DNA from: Oscillospiraceae bacterium
GTDB taxonomy: Bacteria; Bacillota; Clostridia; Oscillospirales; Ruminococcaceae
Direction of reading: 5' to 3'
DNA: 64,000 nt
Assembly (NCBI GenBank): GCA_021203065.1
Contig: JAJQBX010000018.1
Span: forward strand, 124,001-188,000
The translations under genes and the position numbers were made by a program. Shown piece by piece: positions 50,601 through 59,623 of this stretch; the first letter of the stretch is position 1, and every line of letters starts with the position of its first letter. Below the pieces are notes generated by a model, which was given only the letters and a program-made list of their open reading frames with translations, was not told the DNA's origin and did not search any database.

Positions 50601-53600
50601 ACGTTCCTTGCAAGCCTCCACGGTGTATGGAAAGTCTCCACCATAAACCGCTGTATGTACTCCGGTTTTATCCATGTAGCACCCAGTCGCACCTCAATAT
50701 CTGATGCTTCCAGGTCTTTCGGCTGTACACGTTCAAGATACGCTACATTGACTGAATACTCAGGGTAGGTTTCAGCAAACTGTCTCGCTACAGATAGCTT
50801 CTCACGGACATTTCCCGACAGGTACTCATCAGACGTTTCCCACCGATTCGTCAGAGGATTCTCAAAGATAACTCCAGACAGTTCTTCTTTAACTTCATCC
50901 TCTGTCTTTCCACATAACTGCGCCATAAACGGTAAATCCACTTTTGCTTTCTCTCCTATTGAGACCGCCAACGCTTCACTCGCTGTGTCTACAGTGGTCA
51001 CGGGCGTAGGTCTGCGAATTGTCCTTTTGGAGAATATATCCGCTTTCCGCTGTAGGTTGCCCTCCTCATCTACGAGTTCAAGCGACGCCAAGAGGCAATA
51101 ACTACTGTCCTGTGAGAAAGCTTTGCGGTTCGCACTGTTGCTGAGTAAGCCATACTGTGAGGTGAAAGTATCATACTGACTGTTCAACTTATCCTGCATT
51201 GCGGACAACTCCAAGTCGCTACAATCTTCCATCTGCATGGACAGAAGCTCCTGCGTCGTATTTCGGATTTCAATCATTCCTAAGACTCGCTCAGATGTTG
51301 CCTTTGGCAGTTCCATCAGATTCATCCTTGAATTTTCACGGTAATAAACCTGACCGTCCACATTGGCAAAGCTGAAATTCTTTACCGACGGATCTGCCGG
51401 AATAGACGTGTCAACGTCTTCAAGTTCCGAATCGTTCAGTTCAGGCTCAGTGATTGTGCCGTGGATATGTGAGACTGCTTCCTGCAACTGCTCTGAAAGA
51501 ACTGCTCCCTCAATCGGCTTCACTGTTGTTTCCTGCTTACCATACTGGGTATTCTCGGTTGAGAACTCGCCAAGCACCATTTCGGGGTGCTGTGCAAAGT
51601 ACGAATTGACGGTATACCCTTCTTTAGTTTGTCCAAGGTGTACCCAATCGGGTTCTTCCAAAACCGCACGGTCTCGTTTCTGGAAGAATAGAATATCTGC
51701 TACTACACCCGTATTGGCATTTCTCATGAAAGCGTTGTTCGGCAAACGGATTGCGCCTAACAGATCTGCTCGGTTCGCTAAATAGCGACGTACAGATTCA
51801 TTCTGCTTATCCATCGTGCCGGAGGAAGTAACAACAGCTACTACTCCGCCCGGTCTTACCAAATCCAAGCTCTTTGCGATGAAGTAATCATGAATGAGGA
51901 AGTTGTGACGGTCATATTTCGGGTCATTGAGCTTGTAATCTCCGAAAGGCACATTCCCGATTGTGCAGTCGAAAAAGCTTTCAGGGAAGTCCATTGTCTC
52001 AAATCCCTGCACGGCAATCTTATTCTTCTGATACAACTGCCCTGCAATCCTGCCGGATATGCTGTCCAGTTCAACGCCGTACATTTTCAGCCCGTCCATG
52101 CTTTCAGGGACAAGTCCCATAAAGTTTCCGACACCGCACGACGGCTCCAGTACGTTTCCTGACTTAAGCCCCATGTTTTCAAGAGCCGAATACATCGCCT
52201 TTATTACAGTCGGCGACGTATAAAAGGCATTCAGAGTGGAAGCCCGTGCTTCACGGTATTCTTCCGGGGTTAATAGTTCTTTAACCTCGGCATACTCTGA
52301 CGACCAAGCCTCGTTTTCTGAATCGAACGCCTGAGATATACCGCCCCAACCCACGAACCGAGAAAGCACTTCCTGTTCTTCAAGTGTTGCCAGTCGGTTA
52401 TCTGCTTCCAACTCCTTTAGAAGCTTTATAGCGTCGATGTTTGCCCTGAACTTTGTCTTCGGACCTCCTGCACCTAAGTCATCGTCGGTTATGTGGAAGT
52501 TGATGGGTTCGTGCGCAGTTGATTCTTGAACTGTATGTTGTGTTTCTTCCTCCTCCATATAAACAGAACGCACAAAGTCTACCGGCTCATTTCGAAAAAT
52601 GGGGTACCTTGCCTCCTTCGCCATCGTCATATCCTGTAGACTGACAACACCACGATTATTGTCTACACTGTCGATTCGAAACTCCCTGCCATCTATATGA
52701 ATTATGGCGTCGATGGGAAGATCAGGTTCCTGCTGAATCTTTACTTCCTCGGCATCAGGATGGACAGCAAGCACAGTTTGTTTTGCGTCTTCAAACGTAT
52801 CGAATGGTCCTGCACCCGCTACACCTGTTCCGAGTTCCTCATTGAAGCCGTAGTGGTTATAGAACTTACCGTCGGGATTTTTCAGGATAGCGATGTCCTC
52901 GACGTAGCCGTCCTCCATTCCGACTCTTGACGTATATCTACCGACTATTTCTCCGTTCTCCACTCTTTTAGGATTATTCGGAAGAGAGATTTCCTGCCTC
53001 CCAGCTTCTACTTCCATTCCTCTTAACCATTCAGGCGCATCGGGGTTATCCTTATTCAGTGCAACTGCATCCCTGCGGTCTGTCAGGTAGTCCTCATAAG
53101 TTCTCTGAAAAATGTCCTCTACAAGATAGTCAGTGAAGTTATCCCATTGCTCACTTGCCTCAAAAAACATCGGAGCAGTCTCAGCATTCTGTGCCATCAA
53201 TTCGGATACTTTCTCCTTGATGATGCTCTCCGCCATGTCCTCTGTAGTATCTCGGTCTCGCAACGCAGGATAAACTTCACTTTGCTGTATTGCCCTCAAA
53301 GTCGTATATAAGCACTCCTTGTACACACAGCGACTGTCTTTCAGGTTTGGATTTTCGCCAACCTTAAGGTGGTTGTTCAAAGGGTTTTCTGTCAGTTTCT
53401 CGTCGTACTCAGACTTCAGAACTACCCGCATAGCGGATGTCTGGTTCTCCATGTCTCTGAGGAAAATACTCTCCTTGTCCTCACGGTCTACCATAAACAG
53501 GTGGTCATCATCAAGATAAACGAAGGTTCCCGAATCCCTTATGTAGGATGATGATCCTTGCTGTGGCGGATTTTCTTCCACACTGAGAACATCAAAGAGA

Positions 53601-56305
53601 TTCGTCTGTATACCTGCAACCGGAGTAAACTCAACTTCGTGCTTTCTTTCCGGGAAGATTGTGAAAGTCCCGTCCACATACTGATGAAGCTCAGATAATA
53701 GCCGTGCATGGTCTTCGTAGCTCTCGAAATCTAAAGGAAGCGCCGCCAATGCACTGTCCATTTCTGCAAGTAGATTTTCCGCACGTTCTGTGTCAGCTAA
53801 AATCTCAGGCAACTCTTTTCTTGCAGCCTCGTTGAAGAAATCCCGTGTGAATGGACGAGTTATCTCATCCGGCAGTCTTAAGTAGAAAGATAATACCTTA
53901 GTCGCCATCTGCTCACGTTCAAACTCAGGCATACGGGAATAATCCGTGGGCTTTAAGAACCGGTCTGTTTCTATGAGGTGGTCTATCCTCTGAGCTACTT
54001 TCGACCATGTTAAGAAAACGCTTGAAGTCGATTCTCCGAAATTGCCACGGGCAAGTGTTAGTCCCTTTGCATCGTACTCAGCGTGAGACAAATCAGCACC
54101 AGATAGCGCATGACTGCTTCCACCCGTTCCGTACTGTTCTTTTATGTACGTTGCTTTCTCTGTATCCGTATGGTCTGCGATGAAATAGGCATAGGTTGAA
54201 AGCCTACCGTCACTGAACACTCCGCCTTTTGTAAGGAAAGAATCAATCTCGTCCTGAGTTATGAAATGCTGGTGTTCCTGCCAAGAGAAATCTTCTCTTG
54301 CCTGAAACGGCATAACTTCTTTTTCAAACTGCTTGAACTGCTCAGAAATCTTGTCCGGCTTGTAGTAATGAAACCGCATTATCTCCGGGTCTTCAGAATA
54401 AAAGAACGCCAGTCCCTCAAGCCTGTCATTTAAGTCAGCGAGAAATTCAGGCTGTTCTAAAAGCTTTGAAATCCGCTCTTTAGCATCGGGAAAGCTACCG
54501 TCGAATATTGAGGGGTCATCAAAGACTAACTCGGCGACTCCATCCGCAAGATCGCTTTTCATAAACACAAGTGCCTCTGCGTGCTCTGCTAAAGCATTCT
54601 GTCTGGCAGCATCTAAGACAACCTGCGGGGCGTATTCTCCCTGTTCGAGTAACTGCTGAATTCTTCCGCTTACATCTTCCCACGAGAGAAACGCCTTATC
54701 TAAGATATTGTCTTGAACCGTATTCCCGACTGCTATCTGCATTCCGAGTTCGTCCCACCAGACTGAGTATTCCTGCCCGCCAATCTCAATACCTCTGCCG
54801 CCGGTTCCGTACTCCCGCTTCACAAACTCCATATATTCTTCCGGCGTCTTCTCCGCCATGAAGTTATATATGAGCCTGAGATGTCCACGGTCTCGGTTAC
54901 TGCCCTGCCGAAGTACCTCGTCAACTACATCAGATGGAATAGCAATCTCTCCCGCATACCGAGCCGATTGCCGTTCCTCAATAGTTCGTTTCTGCTGATT
55001 CACTGTCGGGAGTTCGGGTAAAGACAAAGCAGAGGCTATTTCTTCCTCTGCTTCACTCAAATCCTGTTCTGTTGTTTCAGCGGTTAATTGTACACCAATT
55101 CCGTCAAGACGGTCTCCTCCGCCATCGCCGTCAGATTGTTCATGTGAGATATCCATGCTAACTGATCTTTCGACTTGTCCGGTGCCGGATACTTCTGAAG
55201 AAGCTTCTCTGTTAAGTTCTCCATCATCTCCTGAGCCGATGTCTCTATTTCCATTAAGTGCCGGTTCAGTTTTCCCGTCAGTGTCATGCTCGTATACCAA
55301 TTCGGGTGATTCTCCCGTAGGTACGTCTTCCGAAGCATCCCGTACTTCCCGATTACTGCCGGTTCTTCCTCTGTCACCTTGAGGTTCGGAAACAGGTAGT
55401 CCCCTTTCCGATGATAGCTCATTTCCATGTTCATGTCCTCCTTCAATTTGAATGGTCTGTCCTTCGTTTACACTCTCTTGCTTTAAATCCTTAAAGCTTG
55501 CATCTTTATTATACAACCTTTCAGCGGAATTTGCAAGCTCTCTCGATAATTTTTCTCTCTCGATTGCTCGCATTGTCGCCCCAATGTCTCGAAGCACCGG
55601 CTCACAGAGAGAACTTGTAGCGTTTCCGAGAAAACTCAGTACTGAAAGCTTATTGTATTCCGTAATCCCGGTGAAGTCTTCTTCACTGAGATATTCCATC
55701 GGGTCAAGCCCACAACGACAGGCAAGAGTGTAAAAGATACTGTTTGTAAGAAGTTCCTTGTAGTCAGCTCGGATTGTTTCTTCATCCAAGCCATCTAAAA
55801 AAGTACCCTCAAGCTCGTTTGAAAGCCCATAGATGGATTCCTCTAAGTCTTCTTCTGCCTGAGATTTTGCTATTGCAAGAAGCACATCTGCAACCGTGCC
55901 TAAATCCTTTTCTTCAAGCCCATACGCATCGGTTAAGTGTGCAAGAAGGTCGTTTTGAGATTCAGGCGTCAGTTGCCATATGAATAGGTTCCTTCCGCCG
56001 GGTACGGGGTGAGTGTCGGTAATATCGAAGACATACCGAAGTCTTTCCCTTGGACCTGTGTTGTCAAGGAGTGCAATGCCTTTCGCTCCCCTGTTTACCC
56101 ACCGAAGCATTTTATCGTTCCACAGCTCCAATTCAGCACAAGCTATAGCATTTGGTCTCTGTGCGTGAATCAGGAGACTGTCCTGAAATGAATATCTATA
56201 AACCCTTGACGCTGTGTCAAGGTATCCCATCCAGTCTTTAGGCGAACGGCTTATTTCCTGTGCGTGTACTTCAGCCAACGCCCGGATGTCGTGTATTTTA
56301 GCCAT
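47624..56305 (-). CDS. giant polyvalent protein: ArdC-like, N6-methyltransferase-like and SNF2-type helicase
   Basis: A 2893-residue protein. The N terminus (about 1-250) is ArdC-like (YRYSFQDSLLIHAQRPNAIACAELELWN). Low-complexity linkers and LPD-type repeats lead to a methyltransferase near 1380-1560 with LEPSCGVGNFMG (motif I) and IGNVPFGDY in place of the usual NPPF/Y (motif IV). A superfamily 2 helicase spans about 2030-2640: AHCVGAGKT near 2057, VDESHNYKN near 2216, TFATGTPVSNS, and the QQEGRILRQGNRN motif VI. A coiled coil and a basic tail end it. Homologues are standard in Tn4549/CTn-type elements. It probably protects or remodels transferred DNA. The altered motif IV leaves methylation uncertain. 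Confidence 0.85.
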   Translation of the reverse strand: MAKIHDIRALAEVHAQEISRSPKDWMGYLDTASRVYRYSFQDSLLIHAQRPNAIACAELELWNDKMLRWVNRGAKGIALLDNTGPRERLRYVFDITDTHPVPGGRNLFIWQLTPESQNDLLAHLTDAYGLEEKDLGTVADVLLAIAKSQAEEDLEESIYGLSNELEGTFLDGLDEETIRADYKELLTNSIFYTLACRCGLDPMEYLSEEDFTGITEYNKLSVLSFLGNATSSLCEPVLRDIGATMRAIEREKLSRELANSAERLYNKDASFKDLKQESVNEGQTIQIEGGHEHGNELSSERGLPVSEPQGDRGRTGSNREVRDASEDVPTGESPELVYEHDTDGKTEPALNGNRDIGSGDDGELNREASSEVSGTGQVERSVSMDISHEQSDGDGGGDRLDGIGVQLTAETTEQDLSEAEEEIASALSLPELPTVNQQKRTIEERQSARYAGEIAIPSDVVDEVLRQGSNRDRGHLRLIYNFMAEKTPEEYMEFVKREYGTGGRGIEIGGQEYSVWWDELGMQIAVGNTVQDNILDKAFLSWEDVSGRIQQLLEQGEYAPQVVLDAARQNALAEHAEALVFMKSDLADGVAELVFDDPSIFDGSFPDAKERISKLLEQPEFLADLNDRLEGLAFFYSEDPEIMRFHYYKPDKISEQFKQFEKEVMPFQAREDFSWQEHQHFITQDEIDSFLTKGGVFSDGRLSTYAYFIADHTDTEKATYIKEQYGTGGSSHALSGADLSHAEYDAKGLTLARGNFGESTSSVFLTWSKVAQRIDHLIETDRFLKPTDYSRMPEFEREQMATKVLSFYLRLPDEITRPFTRDFFNEAARKELPEILADTERAENLLAEMDSALAALPLDFESYEDHARLLSELHQYVDGTFTIFPERKHEVEFTPVAGIQTNLFDVLSVEENPPQQGSSSYIRDSGTFVYLDDDHLFMVDREDKESIFLRDMENQTSAMRVVLKSEYDEKLTENPLNNHLKVGENPNLKDSRCVYKECLYTTLRAIQQSEVYPALRDRDTTEDMAESIIKEKVSELMAQNAETAPMFFEASEQWDNFTDYLVEDIFQRTYEDYLTDRRDAVALNKDNPDAPEWLRGMEVEAGRQEISLPNNPKRVENGEIVGRYTSRVGMEDGYVEDIAILKNPDGKFYNHYGFNEELGTGVAGAGPFDTFEDAKQTVLAVHPDAEEVKIQQEPDLPIDAIIHIDGREFRIDSVDNNRGVVSLQDMTMAKEARYPIFRNEPVDFVRSVYMEEEETQHTVQESTAHEPINFHITDDDLGAGGPKTKFRANIDAIKLLKELEADNRLATLEEQEVLSRFVGWGGISQAFDSENEAWSSEYAEVKELLTPEEYREARASTLNAFYTSPTVIKAMYSALENMGLKSGNVLEPSCGVGNFMGLVPESMDGLKMYGVELDSISGRIAGQLYQKNKIAVQGFETMDFPESFFDCTIGNVPFGDYKLNDPKYDRHNFLIHDYFIAKSLDLVRPGGVVAVVTSSGTMDKQNESVRRYLANRADLLGAIRLPNNAFMRNANTGVVADILFFQKRDRAVLEEPDWVHLGQTKEGYTVNSYFAQHPEMVLGEFSTENTQYGKQETTVKPIEGAVLSEQLQEAVSHIHGTITEPELNDSELEDVDTSIPADPSVKNFSFANVDGQVYYRENSRMNLMELPKATSERVLGMIEIRNTTQELLSMQMEDCSDLELSAMQDKLNSQYDTFTSQYGLLSNSANRKAFSQDSSYCLLASLELVDEEGNLQRKADIFSKRTIRRPTPVTTVDTASEALAVSIGEKAKVDLPFMAQLCGKTEDEVKEELSGVIFENPLTNRWETSDEYLSGNVREKLSVARQFAETYPEYSVNVAYLERVQPKDLEASDIEVRLGATWIKPEYIQRFMVETFHTPWRLARNVIGVHYAAVNGTWEITGKTQDYWNPLVNSTYGTTKVNAYRLLEDALNLKDTKIYDTVEDPDGKERHVINKSETMLAQQKQEQIKAEFKEWIFKDIDRREDLVTTYNTLFNSIRPREYDGSHIQFGGMTPEISLMQHQKDAVAHVLYGGNTLLAHCVGAGKTFQMIAAGMESKRLGLSQKSLYVVPNHLTEQWGSDFLRLYPGANVLVATKKDFEPANRKKFCSRIATGNYDAVIIGHSQFERIPLSRERQVATIEKQIDDITIAIEMAKREDGARTTVKQMEKTRRSLETRLEKLNNQTRKDDVVTFEQLGVDRLFVDESHNYKNLFLYTKMRNVAGITQTDAQKSSDMFMKCQYLDEITGGRGVTFATGTPVSNSMVELYTIMRYLQYDTLQKMGMGHFDSWAASFGETVTAIELAPEGTGYRAKTRFAKFYNLPELISLFKECADVQTADMLKLPVPEAEYVNVALKPSDIQKEMVESFAERAEDVRKGSVDSRVDNMLKITNDGRKCALDQRLISDMLPDDPNSKVNCCVDNAFTIWKDTAEDHSTQLIFCDLSTPKADGSFNVYDDVREKLVAKGIPKEEIAFIHEAGTETKKAELFAKVRSGQVRILLGSTAKLGAGTNIQDRLIALHHLDCPWKPSDLEQQEGRILRQGNRNSKVKIFRYVTEGTFDAYMWQLLENKQKFISQIMTSKSPVRSAEDVDDTALSYAEIKALATGNPHIKEKMDLDIQVSKLKLLKSSHTSQIYRLESDIAKRYPKEIAATKERIAGLKSDLEVAKPILEQDKENFRIVVGGKTYTDKKEAGVAITAACAGLKAVNTTGQIGEYKGFTMTASFDMLNQKYMLTLKRRCSYTIEVGKDALGNIQRITNALAGIEKKLPEAEAKLENLQSQLATAKEEVLKPFPQAKELEEKSARLAELNSMLNMDSKVSNDVIGLDEEDQSEKAADKPRTALAFEEKTSIIEHLHEKQSAQPEKTKPQQTKKKSYEQEI

Positions 56306-56364
56306 AAAGCCTCCTATCTTTCTTTATACAGAATGGCGGATTTCTCCGCCATTCATATGCCTAT

Positions 56365-58443
56365 TTATTTCTTTTCAGACTTTCCTCCCTCACGCTTCGG
56401 AAAAACGAGATTGAATACAATTCGTCCGTCGCTTGCTACCATACAGAGATCTGCTTCAAACGTAGTACCTTTCTTTTCGGAATACAAGTCCTTGATATGT
56501 GTCTTGCCGTTATTCAAAAGCTCCTCCGCCATTTTGCGATCTACCTTCTTTCTCATACCGGCAAGATAACGATTGTCCTTCCAAAGTGCAAAGCGGCAGG
56601 ACTTATCCGAACAGTAGAAGTTTGTCTTGCTCTCATAAACCGGCTTGCCACAGACGGGGCAATCGCCGACGGGAACTCGCTCGTCAAATCTGTTTCTCTC
56701 CTTGTCGGGTATAAGCTCACAGTCGCTGAGCATGGTTGACAACAGTTCAGTAATGCCCTGAATAAATTCTTCCGGCGACAGTTCGCCTCGTTCGATCTGA
56801 AGCAGTTTGTTCTCCCACTCGGCGGTCATGCTTGCGGATTTGAGGTAGTCGGGGAGTAACCCAATTAGCTCCATCCCGTCTTTCGTCGGCAAAATCTGTC
56901 TGCCCTCTCTTATGGCATAGCCGGAATGTACAAGCTTTTCAATAATACTTGCCCTTGTCGCCGGTGTGCCGAGACCTTTCTTCTCAGTATCTGCCTCAAA
57001 CTCCTTGTTTCCCGCCGTCTCCATTGCAGAAAGCAGAGTGTCTTCACTGTACGGCTTCGGAGGCGAAGTGAAGTGCTGTGTCTTTTCGGCGGTTACGTTC
57101 GGAAGCATATCTCCCTCGGTAACAAATGCCTTAATCTCTGCATCGTCAGGCTTCTCTGAGTTATCTCGAAGTACATTCTCCACAGCCTTAAAGCCTTCCT
57201 CAATCGTCTTCTTGCCTTTTGCCCTGAAGATATGTCCCTCACAAGTGACTTCAATCTGTGTTTCTTCGTAAACATACTCGGACGACACTGCCTCTGCCAG
57301 ACGAATCGCTACTAACGAGAGAATATTCCTCTGACACTCGTTCAACTCGCCGAGGTTACTTTTTGCGGCTTCTTTTGTTGGGAGCAAAGCGTGATGGTCG
57401 GTTACTTTTGAGTTGTTTATAACCCTTCTGACGTTATCTCCGACGGGTACTCCATTTAAAGTGGGAACAATCTTCTTAAGATCAGAAAGAAGTTCTCTTA
57501 CCGTTTCTTCCATATCCTCGGTTATATACTGACTGTCGGTTCTCGGATAGGTCACGAGCTTCTTTTCGTAGAGTTCCTGCAAGGCATCTAAGGTCTCCTG
57601 CGCCGTGTAACCATAGTAACGGTTTGCTTCTCTCTGGAGAGTTGTGAGGTCATAAAGCTTCGGCGGTGCCGTCTGCTTTCTTGTCTTTTTTACACTCGTT
57701 ACTTCGGCGTACTGCCCTTGACAAAGATTTGCCAAGTCTGTTGCTTCTTCAGATTCAAAATCTTCCGACGTAACTGTCAAGCCTCTACTTGATAGTGAGA
57801 CCTTGTAGTACGGAGTCTTTTTGAAGCCGTCTATCTTCTCCTGCCTGTCTACCAAAAGTGCCAGTGTCGGTGTCTGAACTCGTCCTACAATAAGGCGTTT
57901 GAAATATACCGTAGTATATGCCCTTGTAGCGTTCATTCCAACAAGCCAGTCAGCCTTTGCCCTGCACTCGGCACTCTGATACAGGTTCTCATACTCCCCG
58001 CCGTCTCTTAAGTTTGCAAAGCCTTCCTTGATTGCACTGTCTTCCATACTGGAAATCCAAAGTCTCTTGATAGGAGCGTGACTTCCTGAGAGCAGATAAA
58101 CTCTACGGAAGATTGATTCACCTTCCCTTCCCGCATCGCAAGCGTTCACGGCATACTCTATATCCGACCTATTTAACAGTCCCGAAAGCACTTCAAATTG
58201 TCCTTTCTTCTGCGGAGAAACTGACATCTTCCACTGGGTCGGAACGATGGGAAGGTCGCTAAAGTTCCACTTCTCATACTTTTCATCATAGGCGTTCGGC
58301 TCTATGTACTCAGCTAAGTGTCCTAAGCACCAACTGACTATATAGCCATTGCCTTCCATGTACCCGTCTTTTCGGGTATTTGCTCCAAGCACCTTGGACA
58401 AACTCTTTGCAACACTCGGTTTCTCAGAAATAACTAAAATCAC
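56365..58443 (-). CDS. topB: DNA topoisomerase III
   Basis: A 692-residue type IA topoisomerase. The Toprim domain starts at once (VISEKPSVAKSLSKVLG) and includes NACDAGREGESIFRRVY; the catalytic Tyr is in LVTYPRTDSQYIT near residue 300. RVQTPTLALLV and the gate region are present. The C terminus has a zinc ribbon (CPVCGKPVYESKTNFYCSDKSCRFALWKD). Element-borne TopB relaxes or decatenates single-stranded intermediates during conjugative transfer. It lies 60 bp downstream of the promoter-proximal transfer genes and is followed by the giant helicase gene, on the same strand. Confidence 0.95.
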   Translation of the reverse strand: MILVISEKPSVAKSLSKVLGANTRKDGYMEGNGYIVSWCLGHLAEYIEPNAYDEKYEKWNFSDLPIVPTQWKMSVSPQKKGQFEVLSGLLNRSDIEYAVNACDAGREGESIFRRVYLLSGSHAPIKRLWISSMEDSAIKEGFANLRDGGEYENLYQSAECRAKADWLVGMNATRAYTTVYFKRLIVGRVQTPTLALLVDRQEKIDGFKKTPYYKVSLSSRGLTVTSEDFESEEATDLANLCQGQYAEVTSVKKTRKQTAPPKLYDLTTLQREANRYYGYTAQETLDALQELYEKKLVTYPRTDSQYITEDMEETVRELLSDLKKIVPTLNGVPVGDNVRRVINNSKVTDHHALLPTKEAAKSNLGELNECQRNILSLVAIRLAEAVSSEYVYEETQIEVTCEGHIFRAKGKKTIEEGFKAVENVLRDNSEKPDDAEIKAFVTEGDMLPNVTAEKTQHFTSPPKPYSEDTLLSAMETAGNKEFEADTEKKGLGTPATRASIIEKLVHSGYAIREGRQILPTKDGMELIGLLPDYLKSASMTAEWENKLLQIERGELSPEEFIQGITELLSTMLSDCELIPDKERNRFDERVPVGDCPVCGKPVYESKTNFYCSDKSCRFALWKDNRYLAGMRKKVDRKMAEELLNNGKTHIKDLYSEKKGTTFEADLCMVASDGRIVFNLVFPKREGGKSEKK

Positions 58444-58458
58444 TATAAATCTCTCCTT

Positions 58459-59274
58459 TTATTCTTCGCTTTGACTGCCGTCAAATTCTTTAACTTCGTC
58501 CTCGTTGATAGTTTCAAGCCCATCGCCAATCTCCATATTTTCGCTCCTGTAATTTTCTCCATCCTGCTTCGGTTTGTATACCTTTAAGTAGAAGTACGCA
58601 CCTCCGCCGACTGCCGCCGCTATAATAAGGACAACAATGACTACCGACATCCCGCCGGATGAGTCTTCATCAACCGTTACCGCAGAAGTTTCCGTGTCTG
58701 ATGTTTCTTCTATAGTCTCTACGGTTTCTTCTTCAAGAACTACACTTCCCTGTGAAGTGGTCGTAGTTGCTTCAGTTTCTTCTGCTTCCTCTATAAAGTC
58801 CTGCAAATCATACTCGTCAATCGTCGAAAGCATATACACATTGTCACTCGAACGGTCAATTATTAGGTAGAAGGTGTTTCCGTTCGCCGTGGTGATTGTC
58901 AAGAACTCCATTTCGGAATCGTCGGTTATGTCATCAAGAATTTCTCCGTTTCCTTCTACCGAGAAAGAGTTTTCAGACTTTGTTTCTTCTTCGGCTTCTT
59001 CCGTTTCAACTAAATCAGTCACTATGTCTACATCTCCTGAGATTATTGTAATCACAGGCTCTGTCGTTACCGATTCAGTTTCCGGTACTGTTACCGTTGT
59101 AGCGTGTGTAGACACCGGCACTGTTTCTACTTCTTTTACAGTAGTTACCGCTGATTCCGTTGCCGCCGGTTCGTCAAGAACCACGGCTTCTTCCTCATCG
59201 GCAAATACTGTTACCGTACCGACAAGCAAAGCGCAAATTACCACCAGTGCCGTCAGCATTCTTTTAATTCTCAT
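58459..59274 (-). CDS. DUF4366 membrane protein of the transfer region
   Basis: The start is the ATG at 59274 (MRIKRMLTALVVICALLVG), which has GAGGAGTACC before it. It gives 271 residues: signal peptide (about 1-24, ending VTVFA-DEE), an acidic Thr, Val and Glu-rich extracellular part, a small domain (FLTITTANGNTFYLIIDRSSDNVYMLSTIDEYDLQDF) that is the DUF4366 core, a membrane helix (VVIVVLIIAAAVGGGAYFY) and an acidic cytoplasmic tail. Proteins of this kind are a regular part of Tn4549-like transfer operons. It overlaps the DUF4315 gene by 11 bp. Confidence 0.8.
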   Translation of the reverse strand: MRIKRMLTALVVICALLVGTVTVFADEEEAVVLDEPAATESAVTTVKEVETVPVSTHATTVTVPETESVTTEPVITIISGDVDIVTDLVETEEAEEETKSENSFSVEGNGEILDDITDDSEMEFLTITTANGNTFYLIIDRSSDNVYMLSTIDEYDLQDFIEEAEETEATTTTSQGSVVLEEETVETIEETSDTETSAVTVDEDSSGGMSVVIVVLIIAAAVGGGAYFYLKVYKPKQDGENYRSENMEIGDGLETINEDEVKEFDGSQSEE

Positions 59275-59608
59275 TTTGGTACTCCTCACTTTCCGGTGCC
59301 GACTCCGGCACCTGTTCTTCGGGAACAGAATCATTACTGTCTGTCCCCTTTTCTGTCTTCTTTTTCTGCTCTTTAGCTTGGACGGCAGTCTCATCTTTGA
59401 CGAATTTTACGGTTCCGTCCTTGATGCCTTCAAGCATTTCAGCCAAGCCCCAGCCGGTTAAGTTAAGACCACGGATGCTCCTGATTATTTCCTGATCCTC
59501 ATCCTCTTTCAAGGATGCTTGCAAATCTTCAAGGTGCTTCTGAAGTGCCTTGAGCTTTGCCTCCGTTTTGTCTATGTCCCCTAACTGTCGGGTTATCTTT
59601 TTGTTCAT
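59264..59608 (-). CDS. DUF4315 coiled-coil protein
   Basis: A 114-residue protein: an N-terminal coiled coil (ITRQLGDIDKTEAKLKALQKHLEDLQASL), a conserved block IIRSIRGLNLTGWGLAEMLEGI, and a charged, low-complexity tail. This is the usual DUF4315 layout in conjugative transposons, where the gene stands next to DUF4366. Its role in the mating apparatus is unknown. It overlaps the DUF4366 start by 11 bp. Confidence 0.75.
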   Translation of the reverse strand: MNKKITRQLGDIDKTEAKLKALQKHLEDLQASLKEDEDQEIIRSIRGLNLTGWGLAEMLEGIKDGTVKFVKDETAVQAKEQKKKTEKGTDSNDSVPEEQVPESAPESEEYQNEN

Positions 59609-59623
59609 AAGTCTTGTCCTCCT

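Noticed and set aside
58874-59461. 195-codon Ser, Val and Thr-rich plus-strand frame
   Set aside because: Antisense to the DUF4366 and DUF4315 genes, without start signals.
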